This document shows, piece after piece, positions 7,866-16,610 of a stretch of 45,705 bases of DNA (its first letter is position 1; each line of letters opens with the position of its first letter). The translations under genes and the position numbers were made by a program. The notes below the pieces were generated by a model that was not told where the DNA came from, made no database searches, and saw only the letters and a program-made list of their open reading frames with translations. Source of the stretch: Bacillota bacterium (lineage in GTDB: Bacteria > Bacillota > Limnochordia > DTU080); assembly GCA_012840225.1 (NCBI GenBank), contig DULU01000020.1, positions 1-45,705 on the forward strand. The letters run 5' to 3'.

Positions 7866-8939
7866 TCAGTTTATAGACCTCAACTTTAGCGGCTGCCGAC
7901 GCGGCGGCCCCACCGAAGCTCTCTCTATCAACCGGCAAGGCAGCCTGGTTATGCTCGACAGTTTTTCCAAACCGGAATCCCACATGTCTGCGGGTAAATC
8001 GATCAGCTCCAGCAATTTATCCGCGGCCAGCCGGCCCATCTGTTCCGCAGGCTGGGAGATGACGGTCAATGGCGGTGTTAAAAGGGCTGTCCATTCGTGA
8101 TCGTCATATCCGACCACCGATAATTCCTCAGGTATCTTGATACCCAACTTTTGCAGGCCCCTCATCATATCAAGGGTGGTGTAAAAACCGCCGGCTATCA
8201 AAGCAGTGGGTGGATTTGCGCCCTCTAATACCCGCCTCACCTCGACCTCGGTCATACGCTTTTCAGTCTCAATGGTCTGAAAAGCGTCGGCATCATAAGG
8301 TAAGCCCCGTCTCGCCAAGGCCTCTTTGAAGGCTTCCAACCGTTCCCTACCGGTAGAATAACCAACCACATTGCATAGAAAACCAATCCGCTTATGGCCA
8401 CGACTTGCCAGATAATCTACAATCGTTTCCATTGCCTGGCGGTGATCGGCCAGTATCACCGGTCCTTCCACATCAACCGGCCACCGGTTAACGAAGACGC
8501 GGGGAATGCGGCTGTTGCGCCATATATCCAGATGGCGCCCTTTTTCCTGGGCTACCGAGATGATAAAACCGTCCACCTTGCGTTGCATCAGAAGATGAAT
8601 TTGCTGGGCCTCTATCAGGGGATCTTTTTGCGTATTGCACAAGATGACATGATAACCTTTCTCTCTCAGCATCTTCTCGACGCTGTGTACCACGGAGGTG
8701 AGGAATAGGTTGGCGCTGTCGGCTACCAAAATGCCGACGACGGAAGTCTGCCGGCGCCGGAGCGAGGCTGCCAACATGTTGGGTCTGTAGTTAAGCAACC
8801 GGGCGCACTCCAGCACCCGGCGGGCCGTGTCTTCTTTCACCCGGCTTGAGCCGTTTAGGACGCGGGACACTGTGGCGGTGGATACTCCCGCAAGTTGGGC
8901 TACATGCTCTATAGTTGGGCTGGATTGCCCTTTGGCCAT
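7866..8939 (-). CDS. LacI-family transcriptional regulator 1
   Basis: The N-terminus carries the canonical LacI helix-turn-helix and hinge (TIEHVAQLAGVSTATVSRVL, then NYRPNMLAASLRRRQT). It is followed by a periplasmic-binding-protein-like sensor domain with VVGILVADSANLF, DGFIISVAQE, ALIAGGFYTTLDMM and VVGYDDHEWTALLTPPLTVI. I start at ATG 8939 (357 residues), since AGGAGG lies 13 bases upstream and the helix-turn-helix follows normally; the frame extends to 8972. The protein should repress until a sugar ligand binds. Identical dyads at 7790-7803 and 9045-9058 flank the gene: one before the downstream four-gene operon, one before the divergent cupin gene and its own start. It therefore probably controls both directions and itself. 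Confidence 0.92.
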   Translation of the reverse strand: MAKGQSSPTIEHVAQLAGVSTATVSRVLNGSSRVKEDTARRVLECARLLNYRPNMLAASLRRRQTSVVGILVADSANLFLTSVVHSVEKMLREKGYHVILCNTQKDPLIEAQQIHLLMQRKVDGFIISVAQEKGRHLDIWRNSRIPRVFVNRWPVDVEGPVILADHRQAMETIVDYLASRGHKRIGFLCNVVGYSTGRERLEAFKEALARRGLPYDADAFQTIETEKRMTEVEVRRVLEGANPPTALIAGGFYTTLDMMRGLQKLGIKIPEELSVVGYDDHEWTALLTPPLTVISQPAEQMGRLAADKLLELIDLPADMWDSGLEKLSSITRLPCRLIERASVGPPRRQPLKLRSIN

Positions 8940-9044
8940 AACTACCCCCATCCCTCCTGGACTATTCCTCAAGGTTATTCTTCAGGTCTATTTCTCAATT
9001 TAAATATGGCTTCCTGCTTCTGGCAGGATATGGCCGACACAAAG

Positions 9045-9058
9045 TGTAATGGTTTACA
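9045..9058. promoter_or_regulatory. LacI-type operator (second copy)
   Basis: TGTAATGGTTTACA is the exact reverse complement of the operator at 7790-7803. It lies between the divergent LacI gene (start 8939) and the cupin gene (start 9111), so one bound repressor could silence both. Confidence 0.65.
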
Positions 9059-9110
9059 ATCCCGGATTGGTTCTATCGGGCTACAATTGATTCCATGGGA
9101 GGTAACCGGT

Positions 9111-9491
9111 TTGAAGTATTTTATAAGCGTTGATGATGTAACCGCTGTAATAAAATCGCACGGACGTCGTTCGCGCCTGCTTCTGACCGAAGAGGAACTG
9201 GAAGCGAGAGGATTTGCTCTTGGTGAACACACCATGGCACCAGGCGGCAGAGCCCCTGCCCACACCCATGAAGTGGAACAGGAAGCCATGTATTTTTTTG
9301 CCGGCGAAGGTGAAGGGCGGGTTGGGGAGGAACGCTATGCACTGCACCCGGGTGTTTTGATGTTTGCCCCGGCCGGTGTTGAGCATGAAATAATCAATAC
9401 AGGTAGCGAGCCGTTGCGGTTTGTGTGGGTGTATTGCCCGCCCCTCCCCTCTCATGTTAGCCAGAAGGCTTATCATGAGGCGAATAAATAA
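9111..9491 (+). CDS. Cupin-domain protein 2
   Basis: This 126-residue cupin shows ALGEHTMAPGGRAPAHTHEVEQE (metal-binding H-x-H-x3-5-E; motif 1 at about residues 40-62), then MYFFAGEGEGRVG and motif 2 PAGVEHEIINTGSEPLRFVWVY. I start at TTG 9111, because GGGAGG lies 9 bases upstream and the family's first strand begins there; an open frame to 8895 crosses the operator and the LacI start. It is divergent from the LacI gene with the shared operator between them, and its 3' end is only 2 bases from the convergent serine hydrolase gene. It is likely a small sugar-binding or isomerising cupin in the cytoplasm; the reaction is unknown. Confidence 0.82.
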   Translation: MKYFISVDDVTAVIKSHGRRSRLLLTEEELEARGFALGEHTMAPGGRAPAHTHEVEQEAMYFFAGEGEGRVGEERYALHPGVLMFAPAGVEHEIINTGSEPLRFVWVYCPPLPSHVSQKAYHEANK

Positions 9492-9493
9492 AG

Positions 9494-10531
9494 CTATCGG
9501 CATGACCTGCAGATTGGTGCCAGGAACGGGGAGAGCACCTCGTAAATAGAACCCCAATCATCGCTTTGCCAACCTTTCTCTCCGGCCCGAGCGACGACCA
9601 GGTCCAAACTGGGAACGACCACAATCAAACTCTCTTTAAGACCCCAAGACCAGTAGGCGTCTTTGGGCACATCGGTTATAGCACCATCGCCGTTGTTCCA
9701 CCACAACAAGCCGTAGTGTTGCGATGCCTTTTCAAAGCGGTGACTATTATCTCCCCTCACCGGCAGCTCCGAGATACCTGCTGCCGGCTTGCCGACTAAA
9801 GAGACGAAGTCCGGGGAAACAATCTGTCGGCCGGCATAATTTCCGGACCGCAGGTAGAGATAACCTATCCTGGCCATAGCCTCTACATTGGCAAAAATAC
9901 CTGCCCCCATAGGTCTCCGGTTGATGCCGTCCAACAGCGGCCCTCTGTCAAGTCTGTTGAAACCCCACCATAGATCTTCAGAACCGGAACGCTCATGGCC
10001 AACGGTGATGCCCAGCGGTTGGAAAACCCGCTCCGTCATCAAGGTTAACAGGTCCATTCCATACACTTTCGTCAAGCAGTCGGCCAACCAGTTGGCACCA
10101 CCGTCGCTATAAAGCCAACCCGTGCCGGGGCGAAATTGCAGAGCGCACCAACCCCGTGTTTTCTCAAATCCGGCTGTATGCGTTGCCAGATGAAACAAAG
10201 TGATCTCATCCAACCATCCGGTAGCGGCATTCTCCTCAGGAGGAATGCCGCCGTTGGGCAGATGGTCGACCATCCTGTCGCTTAACTTAACCTTCCCATC
10301 ATCGATGGCCAATCCCAGGGCGGTTACACCTATCGATTTGGTGGTTGAATAAAGATCATATTTTTGCTTTTGATCACCCCAGCTCATGACCATCCGCCCA
10401 TGCCGTATAATACAGCCGGAGCCTCCCGCCTTTTCGGCGTAGGCTACGGCGGCATTTAGCTCTTCGCTGTTCATCCCCCGTCTTTCCGGGATATCGGGTA
10501 TAAATGGGCAATCGGGATTTATCTTTATCAC
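9494..10531 (-). CDS. Serine hydrolase, beta-lactamase fold, 2
   Basis: This 345-residue protein has the S12-type nucleophile motif STTK (62-65) within DLYSTTKSIGVTALGLAIDDGK, FHLATHTAGF (113-122), and YSD (141-143) where the family usually has Y-x-N. The final strand region WSWGLKESLIVVVPSLDLVVAR matches that of the paralogue at 6659-7738 (GLGAGRQVLFVVPSLDLILVR). No export signal is visible. The start is GTG 10531, 3 bases after the stop of the upstream binding-protein gene, so the two are co-transcribed. A Tyr-Ser-Asp motif is known in some esterase or amidase branches, so activity is plausible but shifted from beta-lactamases. It likely hydrolyses an ester or amide on the ligand of the adjacent binding protein. 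Confidence 0.8.
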   Translation of the reverse strand: MIKINPDCPFIPDIPERRGMNSEELNAAVAYAEKAGGSGCIIRHGRMVMSWGDQKQKYDLYSTTKSIGVTALGLAIDDGKVKLSDRMVDHLPNGGIPPEENAATGWLDEITLFHLATHTAGFEKTRGWCALQFRPGTGWLYSDGGANWLADCLTKVYGMDLLTLMTERVFQPLGITVGHERSGSEDLWWGFNRLDRGPLLDGINRRPMGAGIFANVEAMARIGYLYLRSGNYAGRQIVSPDFVSLVGKPAAGISELPVRGDNSHRFEKASQHYGLLWWNNGDGAITDVPKDAYWSWGLKESLIVVVPSLDLVVARAGEKGWQSDDWGSIYEVLSPFLAPICRSCR

Positions 10532-10534
10532 ACC

Positions 10535-11860
10535 CTACTTCTGAGACTTTTCCCTGAGGTAGTTATTCACGATTTCGGTGATGCTCTCCAATACCGTCCT
10601 AGGTGCTTGCTGATTTTGCCAAATGGGGTTGAGCTGGATGAGGCTATTGATATCTCTTTGATCGGGAGACAGGAGACGTACCCTGTTTCCATTATTTGGC
10701 AGCATGGTCAATTCCATAAGCAAATCCGGGTTCACCAGATTGGACGGATAAACGCGATAAACGAGAGCCCCGGATCTGGTGGGCAGGCAAGTGTCTTTTA
10801 TTCCCGGTACAATTATTTGTCCTTCCCGACTGGAGATGAAGGCAATGAACTTCCAGGAAGCTTCCGGATGACGAGCATTCTTAGGAATGGCATACCCGGA
10901 GGTAGCAAAGTCGGCAGCATACCTTCCCCCTGAACTCGGGCCCTTGGGATAGGGTGCAATGCCGAAACGAAGGTGCTGCACTCTGCCGAAATCCGAAATG
11001 CCGTTGTCATAACGGACGATCATAGCCGCAGCGCCGTTACTGAAGGCCGAGGTATTGTTTTGGTTTCCGAAATCGGCAGTGGAGACGGCCATAACGCGGT
11101 CGGTATGCATTAAGTTTTGCAGGAACTCAAAAGTGGCCACTGATTCGGGCGCATCGTAAAGGCATTTTGTCGGCGCCATCATGTTATCGAATTCCGCCGC
11201 CCCATTGGTCCACATCCAAATTCTGTGTAATCCCCGTTCAGCGCCTATTACCTGCGGCTTACCATCAGGATCCCGGTGTGTCAACTTCATTGCCGCCTGC
11301 CGGAAATCAGACCATGTCCAACCGCCTTTTTTATATTGGGTGCTAGGATATTCGATTCCGGCATTATCGAACATATCGGCATTGAAGAAATAGATGTTAG
11401 GTCCGGCTCCGTACGGCATGCCCAGAAGTTTGCCGTTATAGGACATGATCTCAAGGGCATAACGATTCATCTCCTCAAAGCGGAAGCCGGGCTGACTTTC
11501 AGCCAGCGGGCGCAGGTCGATGGCTAAATCGTTTTGACCGAAATATTGTACCTCCTGCATATCGAGCATGAATATGTCGGGTGGTGAATCACTGGCCAAC
11601 ATTATTCTTATTTTGCCTGCATAGTCTGAGCTAATCGGCATCTGCTGCACCTTTATACCCGGATTTGCGGCTTCAAACTCAGCTATCAGCTGATCCCAAC
11701 CCTCTTGCTGCGAGGTACCGCTCCAATGCATAAACGTGAGTGTGATTTGTTCAGCTTGCCCTGCCATAGTCGTCATTGTCAACAAAAAACAAAAACACAA
11801 TACCTGAATCAATTTGCAAGTTGCCGAATTGCCCGGTCGTAATGCCAATCGCCTTGCCAT
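10535..11860 (-). CDS. ABC sugar-binding protein (family 1)
   Basis: This 441-residue protein has a Sec signal peptide (hydrophobic stretch at about residues 17-35, cleavage near AGQA-EQ) without a lipobox. It is followed by the family-1 solute-binding fold: LTFMHWSGTSQQEGWDQLIAEFEAANPGIKV in pieces from about residue 40, SPPDIFMLDMQEVQYF, YNGKLLGMPYGAGPN, NADMFDNAGIEYP, WTWSDFRQAAMKLT, then a C-terminal lobe ending TVLESITEIVNNYL. A good Shine-Dalgarno (AAAGGTGG) precedes the ATG. It would bind an oligosaccharide outside the membrane, but no permease genes follow; the next gene is a serine hydrolase. It is divergent from the AraC-type regulator at 12108, which is the likely controller. Confidence 0.9.
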   Translation of the reverse strand: MARRLALRPGNSATCKLIQVLCFCFLLTMTTMAGQAEQITLTFMHWSGTSQQEGWDQLIAEFEAANPGIKVQQMPISSDYAGKIRIMLASDSPPDIFMLDMQEVQYFGQNDLAIDLRPLAESQPGFRFEEMNRYALEIMSYNGKLLGMPYGAGPNIYFFNADMFDNAGIEYPSTQYKKGGWTWSDFRQAAMKLTHRDPDGKPQVIGAERGLHRIWMWTNGAAEFDNMMAPTKCLYDAPESVATFEFLQNLMHTDRVMAVSTADFGNQNNTSAFSNGAAAMIVRYDNGISDFGRVQHLRFGIAPYPKGPSSGGRYAADFATSGYAIPKNARHPEASWKFIAFISSREGQIIVPGIKDTCLPTRSGALVYRVYPSNLVNPDLLMELTMLPNNGNRVRLLSPDQRDINSLIQLNPIWQNQQAPRTVLESITEIVNNYLREKSQK

Positions 11861-12107
11861 TGAACAGCCACCTTTCTATAAATCTTCTTATACCTAACTG
11901 TGGTTATCTTTAATAATAAACAAAAACCTAATCAGCAGCTTGACTGTGGCTATCATATCTTTGACCCTCAGTAACACCTGACACCGGATCAGGCAGAAAG
12001 TCTATGTAAAGGTTTTCTCGTGCATGTCTATTTAAAAAGGAAAGCTATTCCTATCAACGAACTAGTTAATATGTCTACTTTATTTATGGCGGAAATGAGG
12101 TAGATCA
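11861..12107. other. Divergent intergenic region (binding protein / AraC)
   Basis: These 247 AT-rich bases separate the two divergent genes and must hold both promoters. On the minus strand TATAAG lies close to the binding-protein start. I could not pick out convincing AraC half-sites or a complete -35/-10 pair. Confidence 0.5.
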
Positions 12108-12998
12108 ATGAAATGGTTACCGCGTTGGGAGGGTAATCTGTGCCTGGAGATACAGGAGCAAGCCGTCAGCTGCGTACATGCAGTTTTTGAAAATGTTGTC
12201 GGTATGCCTCATTACCACCGTGGTCTGGAAATCCTTTACTGCCTATCGGGTAACGGCACTTTTTATTTCGGCAATCAATCTATTCCATACAATGCACCGG
12301 CTCTGTTGTTCTTCAATGGTTTAATACCGCATACTGCCCATATGGAAGGGCGTTATGAAAGGTGGAATATCTGGATCGAAACGTCCTCGTTTGAACAAGC
12401 GGTGCAAAGCAACATGCCGCCGCTCGCCAAACAGCTGATCACAGTTTCCGAAATTGCTGTCGGTACGGTACCGGCTGAACTTACGAATATTCTGTCGTCG
12501 ACCTGCGAAAGTGTTGCCTATGAGCTCAAGAACCGCTCCCCCTTTTACGAGGAAATCGTTTACTATCAACTTCTCACCATAATGCTGATCGCCGAAAGAT
12601 TAGTCGATATCCAGCACAAACGGCACAACAGCTTAGGCATGGAAGGCCCTCTAAACAAATCAAGAACCCTCGAACAGCTCTACTTGTTCAACTATATTGA
12701 TGCTAATCTAGCCGACGATCTTTCCGCCAAAGCCCTGGCCGATAAGTTCCACTACTCAGAGCAACATATCTATCGCACCATCAAGAAAGCTACCGGGAAA
12801 ACTTTGGGCGATTACATAAAACACCGGCGCATCGAAAGGGCCAAAGCTCTCTTACAAACCACCAATATGTCTATCACCAGCATCGCCGATATTGTGGGTA
12901 TTGCGGATATAACACAATTCAGCCGCACCTTTAGATCTATTGTCGGTTGTGCCCCAAGTCAATACCGCCGCTTGTTTGCCGACGCAGTGGTTTCATAG
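12108..12998 (+). CDS. AraC-family transcriptional regulator
   Basis: This 296-residue protein starts with a cupin-like arm (VGMPHYHRGLEILYCLSGNGTFYF in pieces, about residues 31-54, then GLIPHTAHMEGRYERWNIW). It ends with a double helix-turn-helix domain from about residue 195: LADDLSAKALADKFHYSEQHIYR, YIKHRRIERAKALL, MSITSIADIVGIADITQFSR, and the conserved final APSQYRR. Such proteins bind a sugar in the cupin and activate divergent or downstream transport and hydrolase genes. The weak Shine-Dalgarno GAGGTAG precedes the ATG. It is divergent from the binding-protein/serine-hydrolase pair and is followed 29 bases later by the fused esterase gene, so it may control both sides. Confidence 0.92.
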   Translation: MKWLPRWEGNLCLEIQEQAVSCVHAVFENVVGMPHYHRGLEILYCLSGNGTFYFGNQSIPYNAPALLFFNGLIPHTAHMEGRYERWNIWIETSSFEQAVQSNMPPLAKQLITVSEIAVGTVPAELTNILSSTCESVAYELKNRSPFYEEIVYYQLLTIMLIAERLVDIQHKRHNSLGMEGPLNKSRTLEQLYLFNYIDANLADDLSAKALADKFHYSEQHIYRTIKKATGKTLGDYIKHRRIERAKALLQTTNMSITSIADIVGIADITQFSRTFRSIVGCAPSQYRRLFADAVVS

Positions 12999-13027
12999 TT
13001 GTAAACGGCGAAAGGATGATTCCGGCC

Positions 13028-15400
13028 ATGAAAACCGATTCCGTATCCACCACATCCACATCCATAAATAAGCGAAAAGCATTTCTGGAGCATCTATTGA
13101 AGGTCTACTACTCGGACATGGATGCCAAACCTCGTTCTATACCCCACTGGCGCAAGTGGCTCAGAGAGACGGGTAATCTGCCTCCCGACTTTGACGAGAT
13201 GCCAACCTCTGCTTTTCCCCCGGATCTCCTCACCTTTCAAAACGGTGAAAGGGTGGACAAGGCCGCCCTCTGGGAAAAGCGCAAGGAAGAAATCCTCCAT
13301 ATACTGCGAGAAATAAACATTGGTGAATGGCCGGCGCCGCCGGATGAGGTGGCCGTCACCTTTAGAGAGGGGCGGGACGAAGAAGAAAACTATTACATAT
13401 ATTATGCGCAGATCCTCTTTTCTCCCGACGCCAAAGCTTTTGCCTATGCCAAAAAAACACCGTACGGCCGATTTGACTCCAGCCGCCGGGATGCCGCCGT
13501 GTTGCGGGTCAGGCTTTTAGTGCCCAAAGGAAGCGGCCCATTTCCGGCCTTCGTCAACTGCCACACAGGCTATCATGAACCGTGTATATGGGATCGTTTC
13601 GCCACCCGGGGCTATGTAGTCGGGCACTTTAGTCAAGATGATGCCGAAAAAGCAGCCCAGGTGTTCATAGATGCCCGCTGTAATCAGCTGGAATGGTGGG
13701 CTTTTGCCGCCGGACGGGTGCTCGACATGTTACACACCCTCCCCTATGTTGATGGCACGAAAATTGCCGTGGGAGGCCATTCCCGCGGGGGCAAGACCGC
13801 AGTTTTGGCCGGTATAATGAACCCCGGCTTCACTGCCGTGATCTCCAGTCATCCCGGCACCGGGTCGGGTAGTTTTTGTTTGTGGCGCTATGCCGGGGAG
13901 AAATTCGGCGCCGAAACCATTGAGGTGAGCTCCCGGCTATTTCCCTATTGGAACGATCCCCGCATGCGCTTTTTCAGTGGTCGGGAGAATAAGCTGCCTT
14001 TCGACGGGCATTTCCTGGCTGCTTTGCTTGCGCCGAGGCCTCTATTGATGGCCACCGGGGAACATGACATGGTGGGCGAACCGTGGGGCGATCAGCAATC
14101 ATATTTAGCTGTCCGGGCTGTCTACAGCCTGCTCGGCTGCGAGGACAGAATCGGTTTTCATGCCTCAAGCGGCGGACATGCTCTTGATCCTGCCATCATG
14201 GACGATTACATCCGGTGGACCGATATGCAGTTTGGGCGAGCGCCCAAAAGCGACCGCTTTAATAAATTGATCTACACCTATTCTTTCGATGCCTGGAAGT
14301 CACTGGCGGGTAACGAATTGAACATCTCCCAATTCCCGGAAAAGAGTATGGACGATATCCTGCACCGGCCAGGTGGGGGCATCATCGACAGCACAGAAGA
14401 TTGGGAGAGGAAAACTCACCTGATAAAGGAAAACATATGCCGGATCATCGGGGAATTGCCGCCCTATGTGCCGGTGGGCACCGCCTCACCCGCTGGCGCC
14501 TCGAAAGCCTCACCCAGTGCCGCCACTCCTGTCCTCACCCTCGAACCTCTACCCCGCTCACCTCACGGTTTTGAGACAGCACAGTTGCCCCTCCAAGGCA
14601 GCCTGAAAGCGCATATCACCTTCCCCAATCCCCAGGAGCGCCGCCTCCAAACCCAAATGCCGGTGGTGATATATTGCCATGCCTATTTGCACGCCACGGG
14701 TTATCACTGGTCCAGGGCTTATGGATGGGATATTTCAGTGGGCGAGATGATAGCCCGTCAGGGCATGGTAGCCGTCGGTTTCGACATGATCGGTTACGGC
14801 AGCCGAAACCGCGAGGCAGGAATAGAGTTCTTCCAAAAAAATCCTCAAACATCCATCCTCGGCGTCATGATCCAGGATGTCCGCCGCTTGGTCGATGCCC
14901 TTTCCCAACTGGATTTTATCGATCCCAGTCGCATGGCCGTCGCCGGATTCTCCCTGGGAGGCATGGTGGCTTTATATGCCGCGGCCTTCGACTCACGCAT
15001 AAAAGCAGTGGCTTCCACCTGCGGCTTCGCCTCGATGCGCCGGGATGTACACGGAAAGGTAACCGAAGGGTTGCGGCGCTACTCGCACTTGCATCCGACC
15101 ATACCGCGCCTCGGGCTGTTCATCGGCGAAGAAGCGAGAATCCCCTACGATTTTCACGAGATATTAGCCTTGATCGCTCCCCGTCCGCTCTTTATCCTCG
15201 CTCCCCGACTGGATCAGGATTTCCTGCTGGAAGATGTAGTGATCTGCGTGGAGGAAGCCAAAAAGGTTTACAGATTATATACGGCGGAAGAACGCCTCGT
15301 CTTGGCCACCCCCGACGATTTCAATAGATATTCGCTGGAATATCAGGAACAAGTGAATCTTTTCCTGCGCAAAGCTCTGGAAGAAGGGGATGAAGAATGA
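13028..15400 (+). CDS. Double alpha/beta-hydrolase: CE15-like esterase fused to a second esterase
   Basis: Two complete alpha/beta-hydrolase domains are joined in 790 residues. The first (about 90-410) has GGHSRGGKTA with nucleophile Ser252, resembling the G-C-S-R-x-G-K element of CE15 glucuronoyl esterases. It also has FDGHFLAALLAPRPLLMATGEHD and the His384 motif (SGGHALDP). The second (about 510-790) has VVIYCHAYLHATGYHW, GFDMIGYGSRNR, nucleophile Ser642 in AGFSLGGMVALYA, and APRPLFILAPRLDQDF. Its histidine is not obvious; TPDDFNRYS stands where a catalytic histidine is usual. No signal peptide is present. I start at ATG 13028 (GGA-type site 12 bases upstream); the open frame extends to 12947. 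Linked domains would strip two different ester types from the same imported oligosaccharide. The stop overlaps the next start (ATGA). Confidence 0.8.
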   Translation: MKTDSVSTTSTSINKRKAFLEHLLKVYYSDMDAKPRSIPHWRKWLRETGNLPPDFDEMPTSAFPPDLLTFQNGERVDKAALWEKRKEEILHILREINIGEWPAPPDEVAVTFREGRDEEENYYIYYAQILFSPDAKAFAYAKKTPYGRFDSSRRDAAVLRVRLLVPKGSGPFPAFVNCHTGYHEPCIWDRFATRGYVVGHFSQDDAEKAAQVFIDARCNQLEWWAFAAGRVLDMLHTLPYVDGTKIAVGGHSRGGKTAVLAGIMNPGFTAVISSHPGTGSGSFCLWRYAGEKFGAETIEVSSRLFPYWNDPRMRFFSGRENKLPFDGHFLAALLAPRPLLMATGEHDMVGEPWGDQQSYLAVRAVYSLLGCEDRIGFHASSGGHALDPAIMDDYIRWTDMQFGRAPKSDRFNKLIYTYSFDAWKSLAGNELNISQFPEKSMDDILHRPGGGIIDSTEDWERKTHLIKENICRIIGELPPYVPVGTASPAGASKASPSAATPVLTLEPLPRSPHGFETAQLPLQGSLKAHITFPNPQERRLQTQMPVVIYCHAYLHATGYHWSRAYGWDISVGEMIARQGMVAVGFDMIGYGSRNREAGIEFFQKNPQTSILGVMIQDVRRLVDALSQLDFIDPSRMAVAGFSLGGMVALYAAAFDSRIKAVASTCGFASMRRDVHGKVTEGLRRYSHLHPTIPRLGLFIGEEARIPYDFHEILALIAPRPLFILAPRLDQDFLLEDVVICVEEAKKVYRLYTAEERLVLATPDDFNRYSLEYQEQVNLFLRKALEEGDEE

Positions 15401-16581
15401 AAATGAGGGAAAATGGCTCACTCTCGCCATACCCGCCGAGCCCTTTGATTAAAAAGGTCGCATTCAGCCCTCCCCTTGTGCTCGATAGAGGCAACGGCGA
15501 TCAATGGTCCACCACCTGGGCCGACGACGACAATTTATATACTGCCTGGGGCGACGGCACAGGCTTCGGCTATGAAGTAGTGCGAATGCATGCCGATCGT
15601 GTTTTCCTCGGTTTGGCCCGTATTGACGGCACCCCCCCGCATTACCAAGCCGCCAACATATGGGGTGGATTTAAGCCGGAAAGCTCCACCCCCGCGCTAT
15701 ATGTGCACCAGGAACCTAAAACGGAAAACCTTAAACCCGGCCAGGGCTTAGTCTTTGCCAACGGCAAAATGTACCTTTTGGCCTTGGTTCATGGCCTCGA
15801 TAACAGGCGCAACCGCTTGTTAAGCTCGACCGATTACGGGAAAACCTGGCAGGATCATGGCTTTTTATTCGACCATGAACCGTATTACCGCTTTGCCGAA
15901 TCGTATATCATTCAGTTTGGCCGAAACTACTCCGGTGTGCCCGATCACTTGGCCGGGTATGTATATCTTTATTCGCTGTCCAAAAGCGACTGGGTATATT
16001 ATCAGGAAAACGGCAGACCGCAGAGCAAATCCACCAGATGGGACAATCCCTTGGTCACCAATCAGGATTTGGTTTTGGCTCGTGTGCCGCTGGATAAAAT
16101 TGAGCAGAGGAGTGCTTATGAGTTCTACTGCGGAAGCGGTGGCGGCAACGGCAATGGCTACACCGGGCCGGCGTGGAGCAAGGACATAAACGCTGCCACC
16201 TCCGTATTCCACGATCCAAATGGAGCCAACTGGCATCCATATTGCGTCTATAACCCCTGGCTGAAAAGGTTCATCTTAGTGGTTAAAAACACCTATAATC
16301 CCTATCCGCTGGAGAGGAATTATTTCAACTGCGACAGCGCCGGCTTAGGTATGTATGAAGCAGAAAATCCCTGGGGTCCCTGGCATACGTTTTTCTATAC
16401 CAGGCACATCGGCCGCTTTATCCCGGGATTGGATCTGGGTATCAGCTTTACCATTCCCCAAAAATGGATGGAAAACGACGGCCGCACCTGGTGGATGATT
16501 TTTGCCGGCCGGGGAACTTACGAAGGCAAAAGCATGTACGGCTTCAATCTGGTGAAGCTGGATCTGGAGTTAAGTTTATAA
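15397..16581 (+). CDS. DUF4185-like beta-propeller protein, paralogue 2
   Basis: This 394-residue protein is the longest of the three paralogues. It shows STTWADDDNLYTAWGDGTGF (about residues 37-56) and the paired strand motifs LLSSTDYGKTWQDHGF, IQFGRNYSGVPD, YVYLYSLSKSDW, AENPWGPWHTFFYTRHIG, and the terminal IPQKWMENDGRTWWMIFAGRG. The extra length relative to paralogue 1 is an insertion around residues 85-115 and a glycine-rich loop SGGGNGNGYTGPAW. No signal peptide is visible. It overlaps the fused esterase gene by 4 bases and is followed 29 bases later by paralogue 3, so esterase and two propeller proteins are made together. Glycoside hydrolase activity is likely by family, but the substrate is not known. 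Confidence 0.65.
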   Translation: MKMRENGSLSPYPPSPLIKKVAFSPPLVLDRGNGDQWSTTWADDDNLYTAWGDGTGFGYEVVRMHADRVFLGLARIDGTPPHYQAANIWGGFKPESSTPALYVHQEPKTENLKPGQGLVFANGKMYLLALVHGLDNRRNRLLSSTDYGKTWQDHGFLFDHEPYYRFAESYIIQFGRNYSGVPDHLAGYVYLYSLSKSDWVYYQENGRPQSKSTRWDNPLVTNQDLVLARVPLDKIEQRSAYEFYCGSGGGNGNGYTGPAWSKDINAATSVFHDPNGANWHPYCVYNPWLKRFILVVKNTYNPYPLERNYFNCDSAGLGMYEAENPWGPWHTFFYTRHIGRFIPGLDLGISFTIPQKWMENDGRTWWMIFAGRGTYEGKSMYGFNLVKLDLELSL

Positions 16582-16610
16582 AAGAGAAAAATGGAAGGGT
16601 GGCCTGGCAG

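Noticed and set aside
6659-10531. The two serine hydrolases as antibiotic-resistance beta-lactamases
   Set aside because: No signal peptides, an altered Y-S-D motif in one, and strict co-location with sugar genes favour esterase-type enzymes.
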